The notes below the pieces were generated by a model, which was not told the DNA's origin, made no database searches, and was given only the letters and a program-made list of their open reading frames with translations. 42,614 bases of DNA from DAOSCP01 sp035379625 (GTDB lineage: Bacteria; Bacteroidota; Ignavibacteria; Ignavibacteriales; DAOSCP01), in assembly GCA_035379625.1 (NCBI GenBank), contig DAOSVM010000022.1:1-42614 (forward strand), in the 5' to 3' direction. Shown in pieces: positions 26,375 to 34,622 of this stretch. Every line of letters starts with the position of its first letter. Positions within the stretch are counted from its first letter, which is position 1. The translations under genes were made by a program, and so were the position numbers.

Positions 26375-26842
26375 ACTCGGACAGTATAGGTATAGCCCAC
26401 GTGCAGCGATGCTGCACGTGGGCAGCGGGCCCGAAAGCCCGCTAAAAATAAAATAATTCCTGAATAATAAAATTTCAATACAACTTTAATAATTTAAGCA
26501 AATTGTTCGTCTTGTCGGAAAATTAACACTATTTTTTGTAAAGTTAATAGTTGTGAATAAAAAGTATTTTGTTGAGAATGTTTCAGTAATATATTTGTAT
26601 TTTTTAAAATATGGTATATACAAAATAATATTCCAGAAATATTATCTTTGCAAGACGAATATATCGTATATTCGAAAATATAGTTGCATTATCGTTTTGG
26701 TAGCTTACAAAAAATAATTTTTATTTAACCTAAATAATATAGAAATAAGTTGATAATCAATAAATATAATACTACGATGTATAAATATTTTTGGCTTTAG
26801 CCCGCCCGCGTATGCGGGTTTTATGCTTACACTGTCTGAGCT
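26375..26842 (+). repeat. MITE-like structured element, copy 3 (468 bp)
   Basis: This fills the gap between the barrel protein and the next small gene. Left end ACTCGGACAGTATAGGT (26375-26391); right end GCTTACACTGTCTGAGCT (26825-26842), whose reverse complement is identical to the left end of copy 1. Hairpin 1 is perfect with a 13 bp stem: GCCCACGTGCAGC-GAT-GCTGCACGTGGGC (26395-26423). Hairpin 2 is AGCGGGC-CCGAAA-GCCCGCT (26424-26443). Hairpin 3 is CCCGC-GTAT-GCGGG after TTTAGCCCGCCCG. Two separated iteron-like motifs at 26608-26624 and 26660-26676 (the latter inside an inverted repeat). No credible ORF; no clear target-site duplication. Confidence 0.85.
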
Positions 26843-26910
26843 AAAAAAATTGTTTTAAAGATTAATTTGTTATTGGGAAAAATATCTTAAATAATATGGA
26901 GATGCGAAAT

Positions 26911-27294
26911 ATGTTTTATTTAAGCTTATTAATATCAATAAGTTGTGGCCTCTTGGTTACATTTGTTACTATTAAATTATTTAAAAATACCATAAAAAAT
27001 TTGCTGTCAAAAGTAATTGATGTTGATATTTATGATGACTGGGCTAAGTATATTAATTATGTTATGTATATTATAGGTTTATCGTCATCCTTTAAATCAA
27101 ATGAACTGATAAAATATAGTGATAATTATTACCAATACAATTTAATACAATTTGAAAAACTTTTGGTAATAGGAATTGGCACAATAATAAATGTATTACA
27201 AAGTCTTGCTTGGATTTTATTTATTTTTTATATCGCTATTTTAATTATTCTTGTAATAATAAAAATATTGAATAATAAGCAAAAAAATATTTGA
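26911..27294 (+). CDS. Hypothetical small membrane protein
   Basis: I do not recognise it. Three in-frame ATGs occur (26896, 26902, 26911). The third is chosen because GGAG lies 9 nt upstream of it; the first gives 132 residues, the chosen one 127. It has an N-terminal membrane helix (about 2-22), a central polar part with IDVDIYDDWAKYINYVMYI, and one or two C-terminal helices (about 85-122), then a basic tail. The reading frame starts 69 nt after the right end of repeat element copy 3. The stop codon overlaps the -35 of the tRNA-Thr promoter. Confidence 0.55.
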   Translation: MFYLSLLISISCGLLVTFVTIKLFKNTIKNLLSKVIDVDIYDDWAKYINYVMYIIGLSSSFKSNELIKYSDNYYQYNLIQFEKLLVIGIGTIINVLQSLAWILFIFYIAILIILVIIKILNNKQKNI

Positions 27295-27319
27295 CAAATA
27301 ATAAAAAAAATGTTATATT
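27291..27319 (+). promoter_or_regulatory. Sigma-70-like promoter of tRNA-Thr
   Basis: TTGACA (27291-27296), 17 bp spacer, TATATT (27314-27319). This is a near-consensus form that differs from the TAnnTTTG boxes seen before protein genes. The tRNA starts 29 nt downstream. Confidence 0.65.
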
Positions 27320-27347
27320 TTAGTCTTGAAAAATTAAAAATATGTAT

Positions 27348-27420
27348 GCTTGCGTAGCTCAATTGGTAGAGCAGCTGACTTGTAATCAGCAGGTTGGGGG
27401 TTCAAGTCCCTCCGCCAGCA
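27348..27420 (+). tRNA. tRNA-Thr (anticodon TGT)
   Basis: A 73-nt cloverleaf. Anticodon stem GCTGA/TCAGC, loop CTTGTAA (anticodon TGT). D arm GCTCAATTGGTAGAGC, T arm with GGTTCAAGTCC-type loop. Acceptor GCTTGCG against CGCCAGC has one T-C mismatch at the fourth pair. Discriminator A, no encoded CCA. Confidence 0.94.
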
Positions 27421-27425
27421 CTCTC

Positions 27426-27461
27426 AAAGGCTTTCTAAAACTTTAGAAAGCCTTTTTTTTT
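27426..27461 (+). terminator. Rho-independent terminator after tRNA-Thr
   Basis: AAAGGCTTTCTAAA, two-base centre AC, TTTAGAAAGCCTTT, then a T run. A long and near-perfect stem starting 6 nt after the tRNA. Confidence 0.92.
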
Positions 27462-27587
27462 ATTAATAACCATCAATATTCTTACCTTAACTATACATTA
27501 AATGAATATTAATTCATCATTTATTTTGTATTATTATTTATATTTATTAAATTAATTTATACATTAAATATAATTTTCAATCTGTTT

Positions 27588-28073
27588 ATGGGAAAGTTAG
27601 TTAATTATTTAAAGACAAAATTTGAACTAACTTCACAAGAATTATCAGTTTTAATTTTCTTGATATCTATTTTGTCGGTTGGCCTTATTATGCAATTAGT
27701 TGATAAAAATGATCAACTAACATATGAAACTTTAAGAATTATTGAAAAAGAAGTTCCGTATAATGAAGTTCTAATTGAAGAAGATAACAGTGAAAATTTT
27801 GATAAAGAAAATCGAAGGGTTGATAAAGAAAATATTTTGAATAATCAAGAAAAAAAGAAGAATAAAGAAATACCAAAAAGTAAAATTAATATCAATACAG
27901 CAACAAAGGATGAACTATTGCAATTACCGGGAATTGGTGAAAAGACAGCTGATTTAATTATTGAGTATAGAAAAAAAAATGGATTGTTTAATACAGTTGA
28001 TGATATTAAACAAGTTAAAGGTATTGGTGAAAAGAAATTTGAAAAATTATTACCATTTATAAAAACAAAATAA
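27588..28073 (+). CDS. ComEA-like helix-hairpin-helix protein
   Basis: A 161-residue membrane-anchored protein with an N-terminal membrane helix (about 18-36), a charged linker (about 40-97, rich in Glu, Lys and Asn) and a C-terminal double helix-hairpin-helix (about 99-158): ININTATKDELLQLPGIGEKTADLI, then GLFNTVDDIKQVKGIGEKKFEKLL. ComEA binds double-stranded DNA in the periplasm during natural transformation. The long acidic linker is unlike minimal ComEA, so other DNA-binding roles are possible. It precedes the PilM-like gene by 9 nt and probably shares its transcript. Confidence 0.8.
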   Translation: MGKLVNYLKTKFELTSQELSVLIFLISILSVGLIMQLVDKNDQLTYETLRIIEKEVPYNEVLIEEDNSENFDKENRRVDKENILNNQEKKKNKEIPKSKININTATKDELLQLPGIGEKTADLIIEYRKKNGLFNTVDDIKQVKGIGEKKFEKLLPFIKTK

Positions 28074-28082
28074 TAGCAAAAT

Positions 28083-28961
28083 ATGAGTAACAATTTATTA
28101 ACATTATCAATCGATGATTATAAAATAAAGTTAGTAGAATTTTCTTACAGAAATGGCAAATTGTACATTGAAAATATTGATGAAGAATATTTTGAAGAGT
28201 TATTAAATTTTAACGAGAAGGAAACAAAAATTCATTATTTACTTAAAGACGCAATTAACGAGCTGATGCTAAGAAAAAAAGCAGTAACTCGTAATGTTTC
28301 TATTGCTTTACCAACAAAATATTTTTATATAATAAAAATACCATTTGAAAAAAAGCTTTCATTAAAAGATTTAAATAATTATTTAAAGTGGGAGCTCCGA
28401 GTTATTTATCCAGAGCTAATAAATAGAGATATAATTGTACAGAATATTAAATTAGATGATAAATATTGCATCGCAATAGCTATTGAAAGGCACATAATAA
28501 ATAAAATTAGAACTTTTGTCGAATTCTATAATTTTGAATTAAAAATTGTTGAAAATGAACATTTAGCGTTCAATCGATTTGTTAAAAAGTATCCAAAAGT
28601 TGATAATTCCAATTATTTAATTTTATATGTAGGAATAGATTATTTTACAATTAGCTATAATTCAATTAATAATATAATTGAATTTCTTAGTTATAAATAT
28701 TCCGAATTAAGTGAAGTTATTGAAAAGACACATAATTTTTATAATCAATTTATAAAAACGAATGATTTATTTGTGAATTTATATATAACTGGCTCCAATA
28801 TTTCAGATACATTCATAAAGCATTTCGAAGCTACCAATACTTTTATATTAAGGAGAGTAAATCCCTTTGAAGGTATTCAATACAATCCAAAACTGATTAA
28901 TAGCAAATTATATACATTGAAAAATTATGCATTTGCGGTAAATGTTGCACTAATTCAATAA
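28083..28961 (+). CDS. PilM-like actin-fold protein (hypothetical)
   Basis: A 292-residue soluble protein whose middle resembles the PilM/GspL actin-like fold: NVSIALPTKYFYIIKIPFEK near 75-94, then LSLKDLNNYLKWELRVIYPE near 95-114, matching the PilM pattern 'ALP...v..i.lP.....el..ai.wE...y.P', then AIAIERHIINKIRTFVEFYNFELKIVENEHLAFNRF, like the PilM subdomain that leads into the second ATPase half. The C-terminal phosphate-2 region is weak (LILYVGIDYFTISYN, LYITGSNIS). Nucleotide binding is uncertain. Adjacent to ComEA-like (9 nt) and rsmD (7 nt). Other pilus genes are absent from the window. Confidence 0.5.
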   Translation: MSNNLLTLSIDDYKIKLVEFSYRNGKLYIENIDEEYFEELLNFNEKETKIHYLLKDAINELMLRKKAVTRNVSIALPTKYFYIIKIPFEKKLSLKDLNNYLKWELRVIYPELINRDIIVQNIKLDDKYCIAIAIERHIINKIRTFVEFYNFELKIVENEHLAFNRFVKKYPKVDNSNYLILYVGIDYFTISYNSINNIIEFLSYKYSELSEVIEKTHNFYNQFIKTNDLFVNLYITGSNISDTFIKHFEATNTFILRRVNPFEGIQYNPKLINSKLYTLKNYAFAVNVALIQ

Positions 28962-28968
28962 AATACAA

Positions 28969-29541
28969 ATGAGAATTATATCAGGGAAATATAAAGGCCA
29001 TAGGATACAAGCGCCAAGTCCACAGACTACAAGGCCTACCACAGATAGAGTAAGAGAAACTTTATTTAATATTTTAAACAATATAATTGATTTTGAAGGT
29101 ATAAAAGTTTTAGATATTTATTCAGGGTCAGGATCTTTAGGATTAGAATTTTTAAGTAGGGGGGCAAGTATAGTTCATTTTATTGAAAAAAATTATTCTG
29201 CTTATAATATTTTGCTTGGAAACATAAATAAAATTGGTGTTCAAGAACAAGTTAGAATTTTTAAGGTAGATGCTATTAAATACGTTCAAACTACAGCAGA
29301 AAAGTACGATATAGTTATAGCTGATCCACCTTTTTTTAAGTTTGATATTTATGACGTAGTAAAAGGAGTATTTGAGAAAGATTTATTAAATGATGATGGT
29401 ATGATGATTATTGAGCGTTCTATTCAAACTGCCGAAAAAGATAAGGAAAATTTTTTAAAAGAACCATATAAAAGAATTGGTGATACATTATTATATTTTT
29501 TCAACAAAAATGATATGGTGAAAAATGAAAACGATAATTGA
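28969..29541 (+). CDS. rsmD: 16S rRNA (guanine966-N2)-methyltransferase RsmD
   Basis: A 190-residue Rossmann methyltransferase acting on assembled 30S subunits. Seen: MRIISGKYKGHRIQAP start, TRPTTDRVRETLFNIL near 21-36 (RsmD signature), SAM motif VLDIYSGSGSLGLEFLSRGA near 47-66, and the catalytic DPPFFKF at 119-125 (DPPY/F). Complete. It overlaps tnaA by 17 nt and follows the PilM-like gene by 7 nt. Confidence 0.94.
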   Translation: MRIISGKYKGHRIQAPSPQTTRPTTDRVRETLFNILNNIIDFEGIKVLDIYSGSGSLGLEFLSRGASIVHFIEKNYSAYNILLGNINKIGVQEQVRIFKVDAIKYVQTTAEKYDIVIADPPFFKFDIYDVVKGVFEKDLLNDDGMMIIERSIQTAEKDKENFLKEPYKRIGDTLLYFFNKNDMVKNENDN

Positions 29542-30904
29542 GCCTTTTAAAATTAAGGCAGTGGAACCTATTAAGTTTACAACAAAAGAAGAAAGAACAA
29601 AAATATTACAGGATGCTGGTTATAATTTATTTTTAGTACCAGCTGAGGATGTAATAATTGATTTACTTACTGATAGTGGTACTTCTGCGATGAGTGCGAA
29701 CCAATGGGCTGGCATTATGCAAGGTGATGAATCTTATGCTTATGCGAGAAGTTTTTTTAAGTTTGAGCAAGCGATTCAAAATATCACTGGTTTTAAATAT
29801 GTTATTCCAACACATCAAGGTAGAGCTGCAGAGCATATTTTATTTTCAGTTATTTCACAAAAATTTGGAAAAGGTAAATATATTGTAAGTAATACTCACT
29901 TTGATACAACAAGAGGAAATATTGAATATAATGATTTAATCGCAGTCGATTTGGTAATTGAGGAAGGAAAACATCCGGAAGTTTATCATCCTTTCAAAGG
30001 AAATATGGATGTTAAAAAATTAGAAGAATTTATAATTGAAAAAGGAAGTGAGAATATACCTTTATGTATGTTAACCGTGACAAATAATACAGGCGGTGGC
30101 CAACCTGTATCGATGAGTAATATAAGAGAAGTAAGTGCCGTTTGTAAGAAATATGGAATTCCTTTAATAATTGATGCTTGCAGATTTGCTGAAAATTCAT
30201 ATTTCATTAAATTAAGAGAGCCGGGCTATGCTAATAAATCAGTTTTAGAAATAGCACAGGAGTTGTTTTCTTATGCTGATGGTGCAACAATGAGTGCTAA
30301 AAAAGATGCTTTAGTGAATATTGGTGGTTTTTTAGCTTTAAATGATAGCGATTTGGCATTAAAATGTAAAAATATGTTGATCGTTACAGAAGGTTTTCCA
30401 ACATATGGTGGTTTAGCAGGTAGAGACTTGGAAGCTATTGCAATTGGATTAATTGAAGGTTTAAATGAAGATTATTTGAAGTATAGGTTAAGAAGTGTTG
30501 AATATTTAGGCGAAAAATTAGTTGAAGCAGGAGTTCCAATTTTAGTACCAACAGGTGGGCATGCAGTTTATATTGACGCAAAAAGATTTGTCCCACATAT
30601 TCCGCCGAGCCATTTTCCGGGACAAGCAGTAGCTGTAGCTTTATTTGAAGAAGCCGGTATTAGGGCTTGTGAAATTGGTAGTGTTATGTTTGGTAAAAAG
30701 GATGCAAGTGGCAATTTAATTCCACCACCGATGGAATTAGTAAGACTAGCTATACCAAGAAGAGTTTATACGCAAAGCCATATGGATTATGTTGCTGAAG
30801 CTGTTATTGAATTATTTGCGAAAAGAACTTCAATTAGAGGTTTACAAATAGTATATGAAGCACCTATTTTAAGACATTTTACAGCTCGCTTTAAAATATT
30901 GTAG
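29525..30904 (+). CDS. tnaA: Tryptophanase (beta-eliminating lyase)
   Basis: A 459-residue PLP enzyme that splits tryptophan into indole, pyruvate and ammonia. Seen: IDLLTDSGTSAMS near 45-57, IPTHQGRAAEHIL near 94-106, SNTHFDTTRGNIE, TNNTGGGQPVSM, DACRFAENSYFIK near 217-229, and ADGATMSAKKDAL with the PLP-binding Lys260. Tyrosine phenol-lyase is the close relative, but that enzyme carries MERG with a critical Arg where this protein has CEIGS near 385, and the C-terminus (EAPILRHFTARF) resembles tryptophanase. So tryptophanase is favoured. The start overlaps the rsmD end by 17 nt. No tnaC-like leader or tryptophan transporter is next to it. Confidence 0.88.
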   Translation: MKTIIEPFKIKAVEPIKFTTKEERTKILQDAGYNLFLVPAEDVIIDLLTDSGTSAMSANQWAGIMQGDESYAYARSFFKFEQAIQNITGFKYVIPTHQGRAAEHILFSVISQKFGKGKYIVSNTHFDTTRGNIEYNDLIAVDLVIEEGKHPEVYHPFKGNMDVKKLEEFIIEKGSENIPLCMLTVTNNTGGGQPVSMSNIREVSAVCKKYGIPLIIDACRFAENSYFIKLREPGYANKSVLEIAQELFSYADGATMSAKKDALVNIGGFLALNDSDLALKCKNMLIVTEGFPTYGGLAGRDLEAIAIGLIEGLNEDYLKYRLRSVEYLGEKLVEAGVPILVPTGGHAVYIDAKRFVPHIPPSHFPGQAVAVALFEEAGIRACEIGSVMFGKKDASGNLIPPPMELVRLAIPRRVYTQSHMDYVAEAVIELFAKRTSIRGLQIVYEAPILRHFTARFKIL

Positions 30905-30927
30905 AATATTTTTATCCGGGAGGGCAT

Positions 30928-33894
30928 ATGAAAAAAGTATTAATTTTTTTAATATTCTTTTCTTTTATTAAAGCTCAATCCCGGATTGTTTTTTCTGAAA
31001 TAATGTTCTATCCAAATAATATTTTCCCAGAATTTATTGAAATTTTCAACACTTCCTCGACAGATACCATTGATATAGACAAATATTTATTTATATATTC
31101 AACTTCTAAACCAGATACAATAAAAAATGCTGGAATGGGGACAAAATTATTTCCTAAACAATATGCTGTTATTTTCCCTCAAAATATCGATTTAAACACA
31201 AATCCATATAAAAATTTAATACCAAATAATGCTTTAATTTTAAAAATTAGTGATAATTATTTCGGTTCTTCTGGTATGGCAAATACTTCTGATAAAGTGG
31301 TTTATTTATTAAATAAAAATAATGATACTTTAGAAAAATATGTTTATACTGCTAATAATAAGCAAGGATATTCAGATGAAAAAATTGACGTTAATTCATT
31401 AAATGCGCAGTGGGGGAATTCAACTATATTAAACGGTACACCTGGGATGAAAAATTCTATTGCACCAATAGAGAATGATGTTGAAATTAAAAAGGTAAAT
31501 ATTCTTCCAGCTGTTTATAACTATTATGATAATATTCAATTTGAAATAAAATTTAAAAATAATGGCTTACATTTTGCGAATTTTAATTTAAGTATAACGG
31601 GAGATTGGGATAATGATGATTTACCTGATACAACAATATTAAATAATTTAAATTTTTCATTACAAGCTAAAGATTCACTTCTACTAATTTTACCAATACA
31701 ATATTACTTTACAAAAGATATAAAATTAAAATTTAAAGTCCAATATAATCAGGATGAAATTTCATCAAATAACGAAAAAGTATTATTCTTGAAACCTTCA
31801 TTACAATACAACGATTTAATTATTAATGAAGTAATGTTTTATCCATCAAATGGGGAGCCCGAATGGATAGAAATTTATAATAATTCCAATAAGCAAATTA
31901 ACTTAAATGGTTTTTTAATAAGAGATTATAGCCAAAATAAGGCAATTGTAAATAATGATTATATTTTACAACCTGGTAAATATATTGTTGTGAGTAAAAG
32001 TCAAAATATATATAGTTTTCACAACTATCAATTTGATGTAATAGAATTAAGTAATCTTCCATCATTAAATAATGATTATGACGCTGTTGTTTTGTCAGAT
32101 AATAATGGAAATGTAATTGATTCCTTATTTTATAATCAATTATTTAAACCAAAAGCAGGATTTTCAATTGAAAGAATCTTGAATAGTTCAAATACAAATG
32201 ATATTTATAATTGGGGTGTTTCTCAAAGTATTGAACAAAGTACACCAGGAATTATAAATTCTATATCACCTAAAACTTATGATATTGGATTTTTAGATGT
32301 AAATCTTACTAATACTAATAAATTTCTAATAAAAATTAGAAATTATGGCAAAAAAGATAATATTATAAATACAATATATATTGAAAAGTTTAATGGACAA
32401 TTTTTTATACCATTTGATAGTATAAATATTATTGGAAATACATTAAAATCGCAGGAAGAAAAATTAGTAGAAAGTAATATTTCTTTAGGAAAAAATGATT
32501 TTGGAATTTTTAAATTTTCATTTAACAATGATGATGAGAACAAACAAAATAATATTTTAACAAAGGAATTTTTTATAAGTAATCCCAAAAATTCTTGTAT
32601 TATATCTGAAATAATGCATACTCCTGATACAGATGAGCCAGAATGGGTAGAATTTGTTAATATTAGTAATGAGGATATCAATTTAAAGAATTGGATTTTT
32701 TCTGGTATAACTAATCCTGCTCAAAAAACAATTAGTGACAAAAATTATTTAGTTTTACCTAACGAATATTTTATAATTACTTATGATTCCATTAAATTTA
32801 AGAATAAGTATAATATTACATCAGGTAAAATTATAGAACTAAAATTTAATGCACTTTCAGATGATGATGGGATTATTTTATATGATGCAAACAAGAATAT
32901 CATTGACAGTATTAATTTTACTGGAATTAAATACTTAAAGGGTAGAAGTTTAGAAAAAATTAATTTGAGTGGAAATTATAATGATTTTTATAATTGGGGG
33001 ATTTCACTAACAAAAAGTTCACCTTTAAGAAAAAACAGTTATGCAAGTTTGAATAGATATAATTTTAATGATGTTACTTTTTCTGAAATTATGTATAATC
33101 CATCTGATAATAATTGCGAGTTTATTGAACTTTATAATAAAACAAATCAGCCTATCAATTTAGGTGGTTTTAAATTTAGGTTCAAAAATTACAGTTATAC
33201 AATATTAGATACAAACCTTACACTAAATGTTAATAAATATGCTATATTAACGGCTAATGATTCTATTTTTACGTTTTACAATGTTAATAAAGATACGACT
33301 GTTTATTACAATTTTAATTTAAAAGAATTTGGGTTAACATTAATAGGTACAACTCTTTATTTAGAAGATGCATTCAGTAATGTAATTGACAGTATGTATT
33401 ATGATGATAATATGCACAAGTTTGTAAAAGAAACAAAAGGATTATCTTTAGAAAAAATAAATCTTGATTTACCATCCAATAACTATAATAATTGGGGAAG
33501 TTGTTTATCTAAAAATAGAGCGACACCTTTTGCAGTTAATAGTATTGCAATTAGAAAAAGCAAAATGAGTAATTCAAATATTAATATTGTGCCAAATCCA
33601 TTTTCTCCTGATAATGATGGTTATGAAGATTATACAACAATTAGTTTAAAATTTCAGCACAATATAAACAAAATTAGGATTAGAATTTTTGATATTAAAG
33701 GAAGAATAGTTAAAACAATTACTGATGAATTACTTACAGGGGATGAATATAATTTAATATATGATGGAACTGATGATAATAATAATAAATTACCTATGGG
33801 TGTTTATATTTTATTAATTGAAAGTTTTAATGCAGATGATGGTAAATTAGATGTTATTAAAAAGCCATTTGTTATAGCAAAAAAATTTCATTAA
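30928..33894 (+). CDS. Secreted multi-lamin-tail-domain surface protein with FlgD-like C-terminus
   Basis: A 988-residue exported protein. Signal peptide MKKVLIFLIFFSFIKAQS (about 1-18). Four lamin tail domain (LTD) repeats are marked by 'SEIMxxP...E(F/W)(I/V)E(I/F/L)': near 20 (FSEIMFYPNN), 297 (INEVMFYPSNGEPEWIEIYN), 557 (ISEIMHTPDTDEPEWVEF) and 715 (FSEIMYNPSDNNCEFIELYN), separated by beta-rich CARDB-like linkers. The last part (about 884-988) starts IVPNPFSPDNDGYEDYT and carries IRIFDIKGRIVKTI and LPMGVYILLIES, an FlgD-Ig-like module typical of surface proteins in these lineages. Probably adhesion or matrix role. A strong GGGAGGG ribosome-binding site precedes the ATG. Confidence 0.85.
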   Translation: MKKVLIFLIFFSFIKAQSRIVFSEIMFYPNNIFPEFIEIFNTSSTDTIDIDKYLFIYSTSKPDTIKNAGMGTKLFPKQYAVIFPQNIDLNTNPYKNLIPNNALILKISDNYFGSSGMANTSDKVVYLLNKNNDTLEKYVYTANNKQGYSDEKIDVNSLNAQWGNSTILNGTPGMKNSIAPIENDVEIKKVNILPAVYNYYDNIQFEIKFKNNGLHFANFNLSITGDWDNDDLPDTTILNNLNFSLQAKDSLLLILPIQYYFTKDIKLKFKVQYNQDEISSNNEKVLFLKPSLQYNDLIINEVMFYPSNGEPEWIEIYNNSNKQINLNGFLIRDYSQNKAIVNNDYILQPGKYIVVSKSQNIYSFHNYQFDVIELSNLPSLNNDYDAVVLSDNNGNVIDSLFYNQLFKPKAGFSIERILNSSNTNDIYNWGVSQSIEQSTPGIINSISPKTYDIGFLDVNLTNTNKFLIKIRNYGKKDNIINTIYIEKFNGQFFIPFDSINIIGNTLKSQEEKLVESNISLGKNDFGIFKFSFNNDDENKQNNILTKEFFISNPKNSCIISEIMHTPDTDEPEWVEFVNISNEDINLKNWIFSGITNPAQKTISDKNYLVLPNEYFIITYDSIKFKNKYNITSGKIIELKFNALSDDDGIILYDANKNIIDSINFTGIKYLKGRSLEKINLSGNYNDFYNWGISLTKSSPLRKNSYASLNRYNFNDVTFSEIMYNPSDNNCEFIELYNKTNQPINLGGFKFRFKNYSYTILDTNLTLNVNKYAILTANDSIFTFYNVNKDTTVYYNFNLKEFGLTLIGTTLYLEDAFSNVIDSMYYDDNMHKFVKETKGLSLEKINLDLPSNNYNNWGSCLSKNRATPFAVNSIAIRKSKMSNSNINIVPNPFSPDNDGYEDYTTISLKFQHNINKIRIRIFDIKGRIVKTITDELLTGDEYNLIYDGTDDNNNKLPMGVYILLIESFNADDGKLDVIKKPFVIAKKFH

Positions 33895-34622
33895 TCTAAG
33901 TTTCTTGTAAACTCATACAAAATAATTCCGTTTGCAACTGATACATTTAAGGAATCAAATTTACTCATCATTGGAATTTTTATTTTGTAATCTGAATTTT
34001 TAATTGTAGAAGTTTTAACACCTTTTTCTTCATTTCCCATAATAATAGCTATAGGGAAATTTTTTTGTACTTTTTTTATATCTTCAGCTTCATTAAGAGT
34101 GGAGGCATAAATCCAGAAACCATTATCTTTTAATTCTTGTATAACATTTTGCAGAGAATGAGTTTTATGAATAAATAAATGGCTAACTGCGCCTGCAGAA
34201 GTTTTAAATACAGTTTGATTTATTACTGCAGAATTATTTTTTGTTATTACAATGCTTTTTATACCAAAACTTTCGCAAGTTCTTAAAATTGCTCCTAAGT
34301 TATGGGTATCTTGAATCTCTTCTAAGAGAAGCATTATATTAGGTTTATTATTTTTTGTATATTCAATAAGATGTTGTAAGTTATAATATTTGATAGACGA
34401 TATTAAAGCAACAACGCCTTGTGTTACATTTGAATCACCATATTTTTCAAATTTATTTTTGGGTAACTCGGTGATTGGAATTTTTTTCTTTTTGGCTTCT
34501 ATTTTTATTTTGTTTATAATATCAGATTTCGAATTGAATAAAATATATATTTTTTCAATTTCCTTATTTGCAATTAAAGCTTCGTATACTGGTTTCCTAC
34601 CGATTATTAAATTATTTTCCAT
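33891..34622 (-). CDS. rlmB: 23S rRNA (guanosine-2'-O)-methyltransferase RlmB (TrmH/SpoU family)
   Basis: A 243-residue SPOUT methyltransferase. N-terminal substrate-binding domain (about 1-75, IIGRKPVYEALIANKEIEKIY) and knotted catalytic domain with motif 1 LLLEEIQDTHNLGAILRTCE, motif 2 IAIIMGNEEKGV and motif 3 IPMMSKFDSLNVSVANGI. RlmB modifies G2251 of 23S rRNA; related TrmH-family enzymes act on tRNA or other rRNA sites, so the target is inferred. Its start overlaps the lgt end by 11 nt, and its stop overlaps the convergent surface-protein gene by 4 nt. Confidence 0.88.
   Translation of the reverse strand: MENNLIIGRKPVYEALIANKEIEKIYILFNSKSDIINKIKIEAKKKKIPITELPKNKFEKYGDSNVTQGVVALISSIKYYNLQHLIEYTKNNKPNIMLLLEEIQDTHNLGAILRTCESFGIKSIVITKNNSAVINQTVFKTSAGAVSHLFIHKTHSLQNVIQELKDNGFWIYASTLNEAEDIKKVQKNFPIAIIMGNEEKGVKTSTIKNSDYKIKIPMMSKFDSLNVSVANGIILYEFTRNLD

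Noticed and set aside
3428..26842. CRISPR array
   Set aside because: The repeats are three long dispersed copies kilobases apart, not short evenly spaced direct repeats, and no cas gene is present.
3428..26842. Insertion sequence remnants (IS200/IS605-like, because of subterminal hairpins)
   Set aside because: IS200/IS605 lack terminal inverted repeats and encode TnpA/TnpB; no such fragments are seen in any frame. The element is described as MITE-like without assigning a family.
29525..30904. Tyrosine phenol-lyase as the identity of the lyase
   Set aside because: The MERG motif with its key Arg is replaced by CEIGS, and SAKKDA plus the C-terminal RHFTARF match tryptophanase better, although the families are close.
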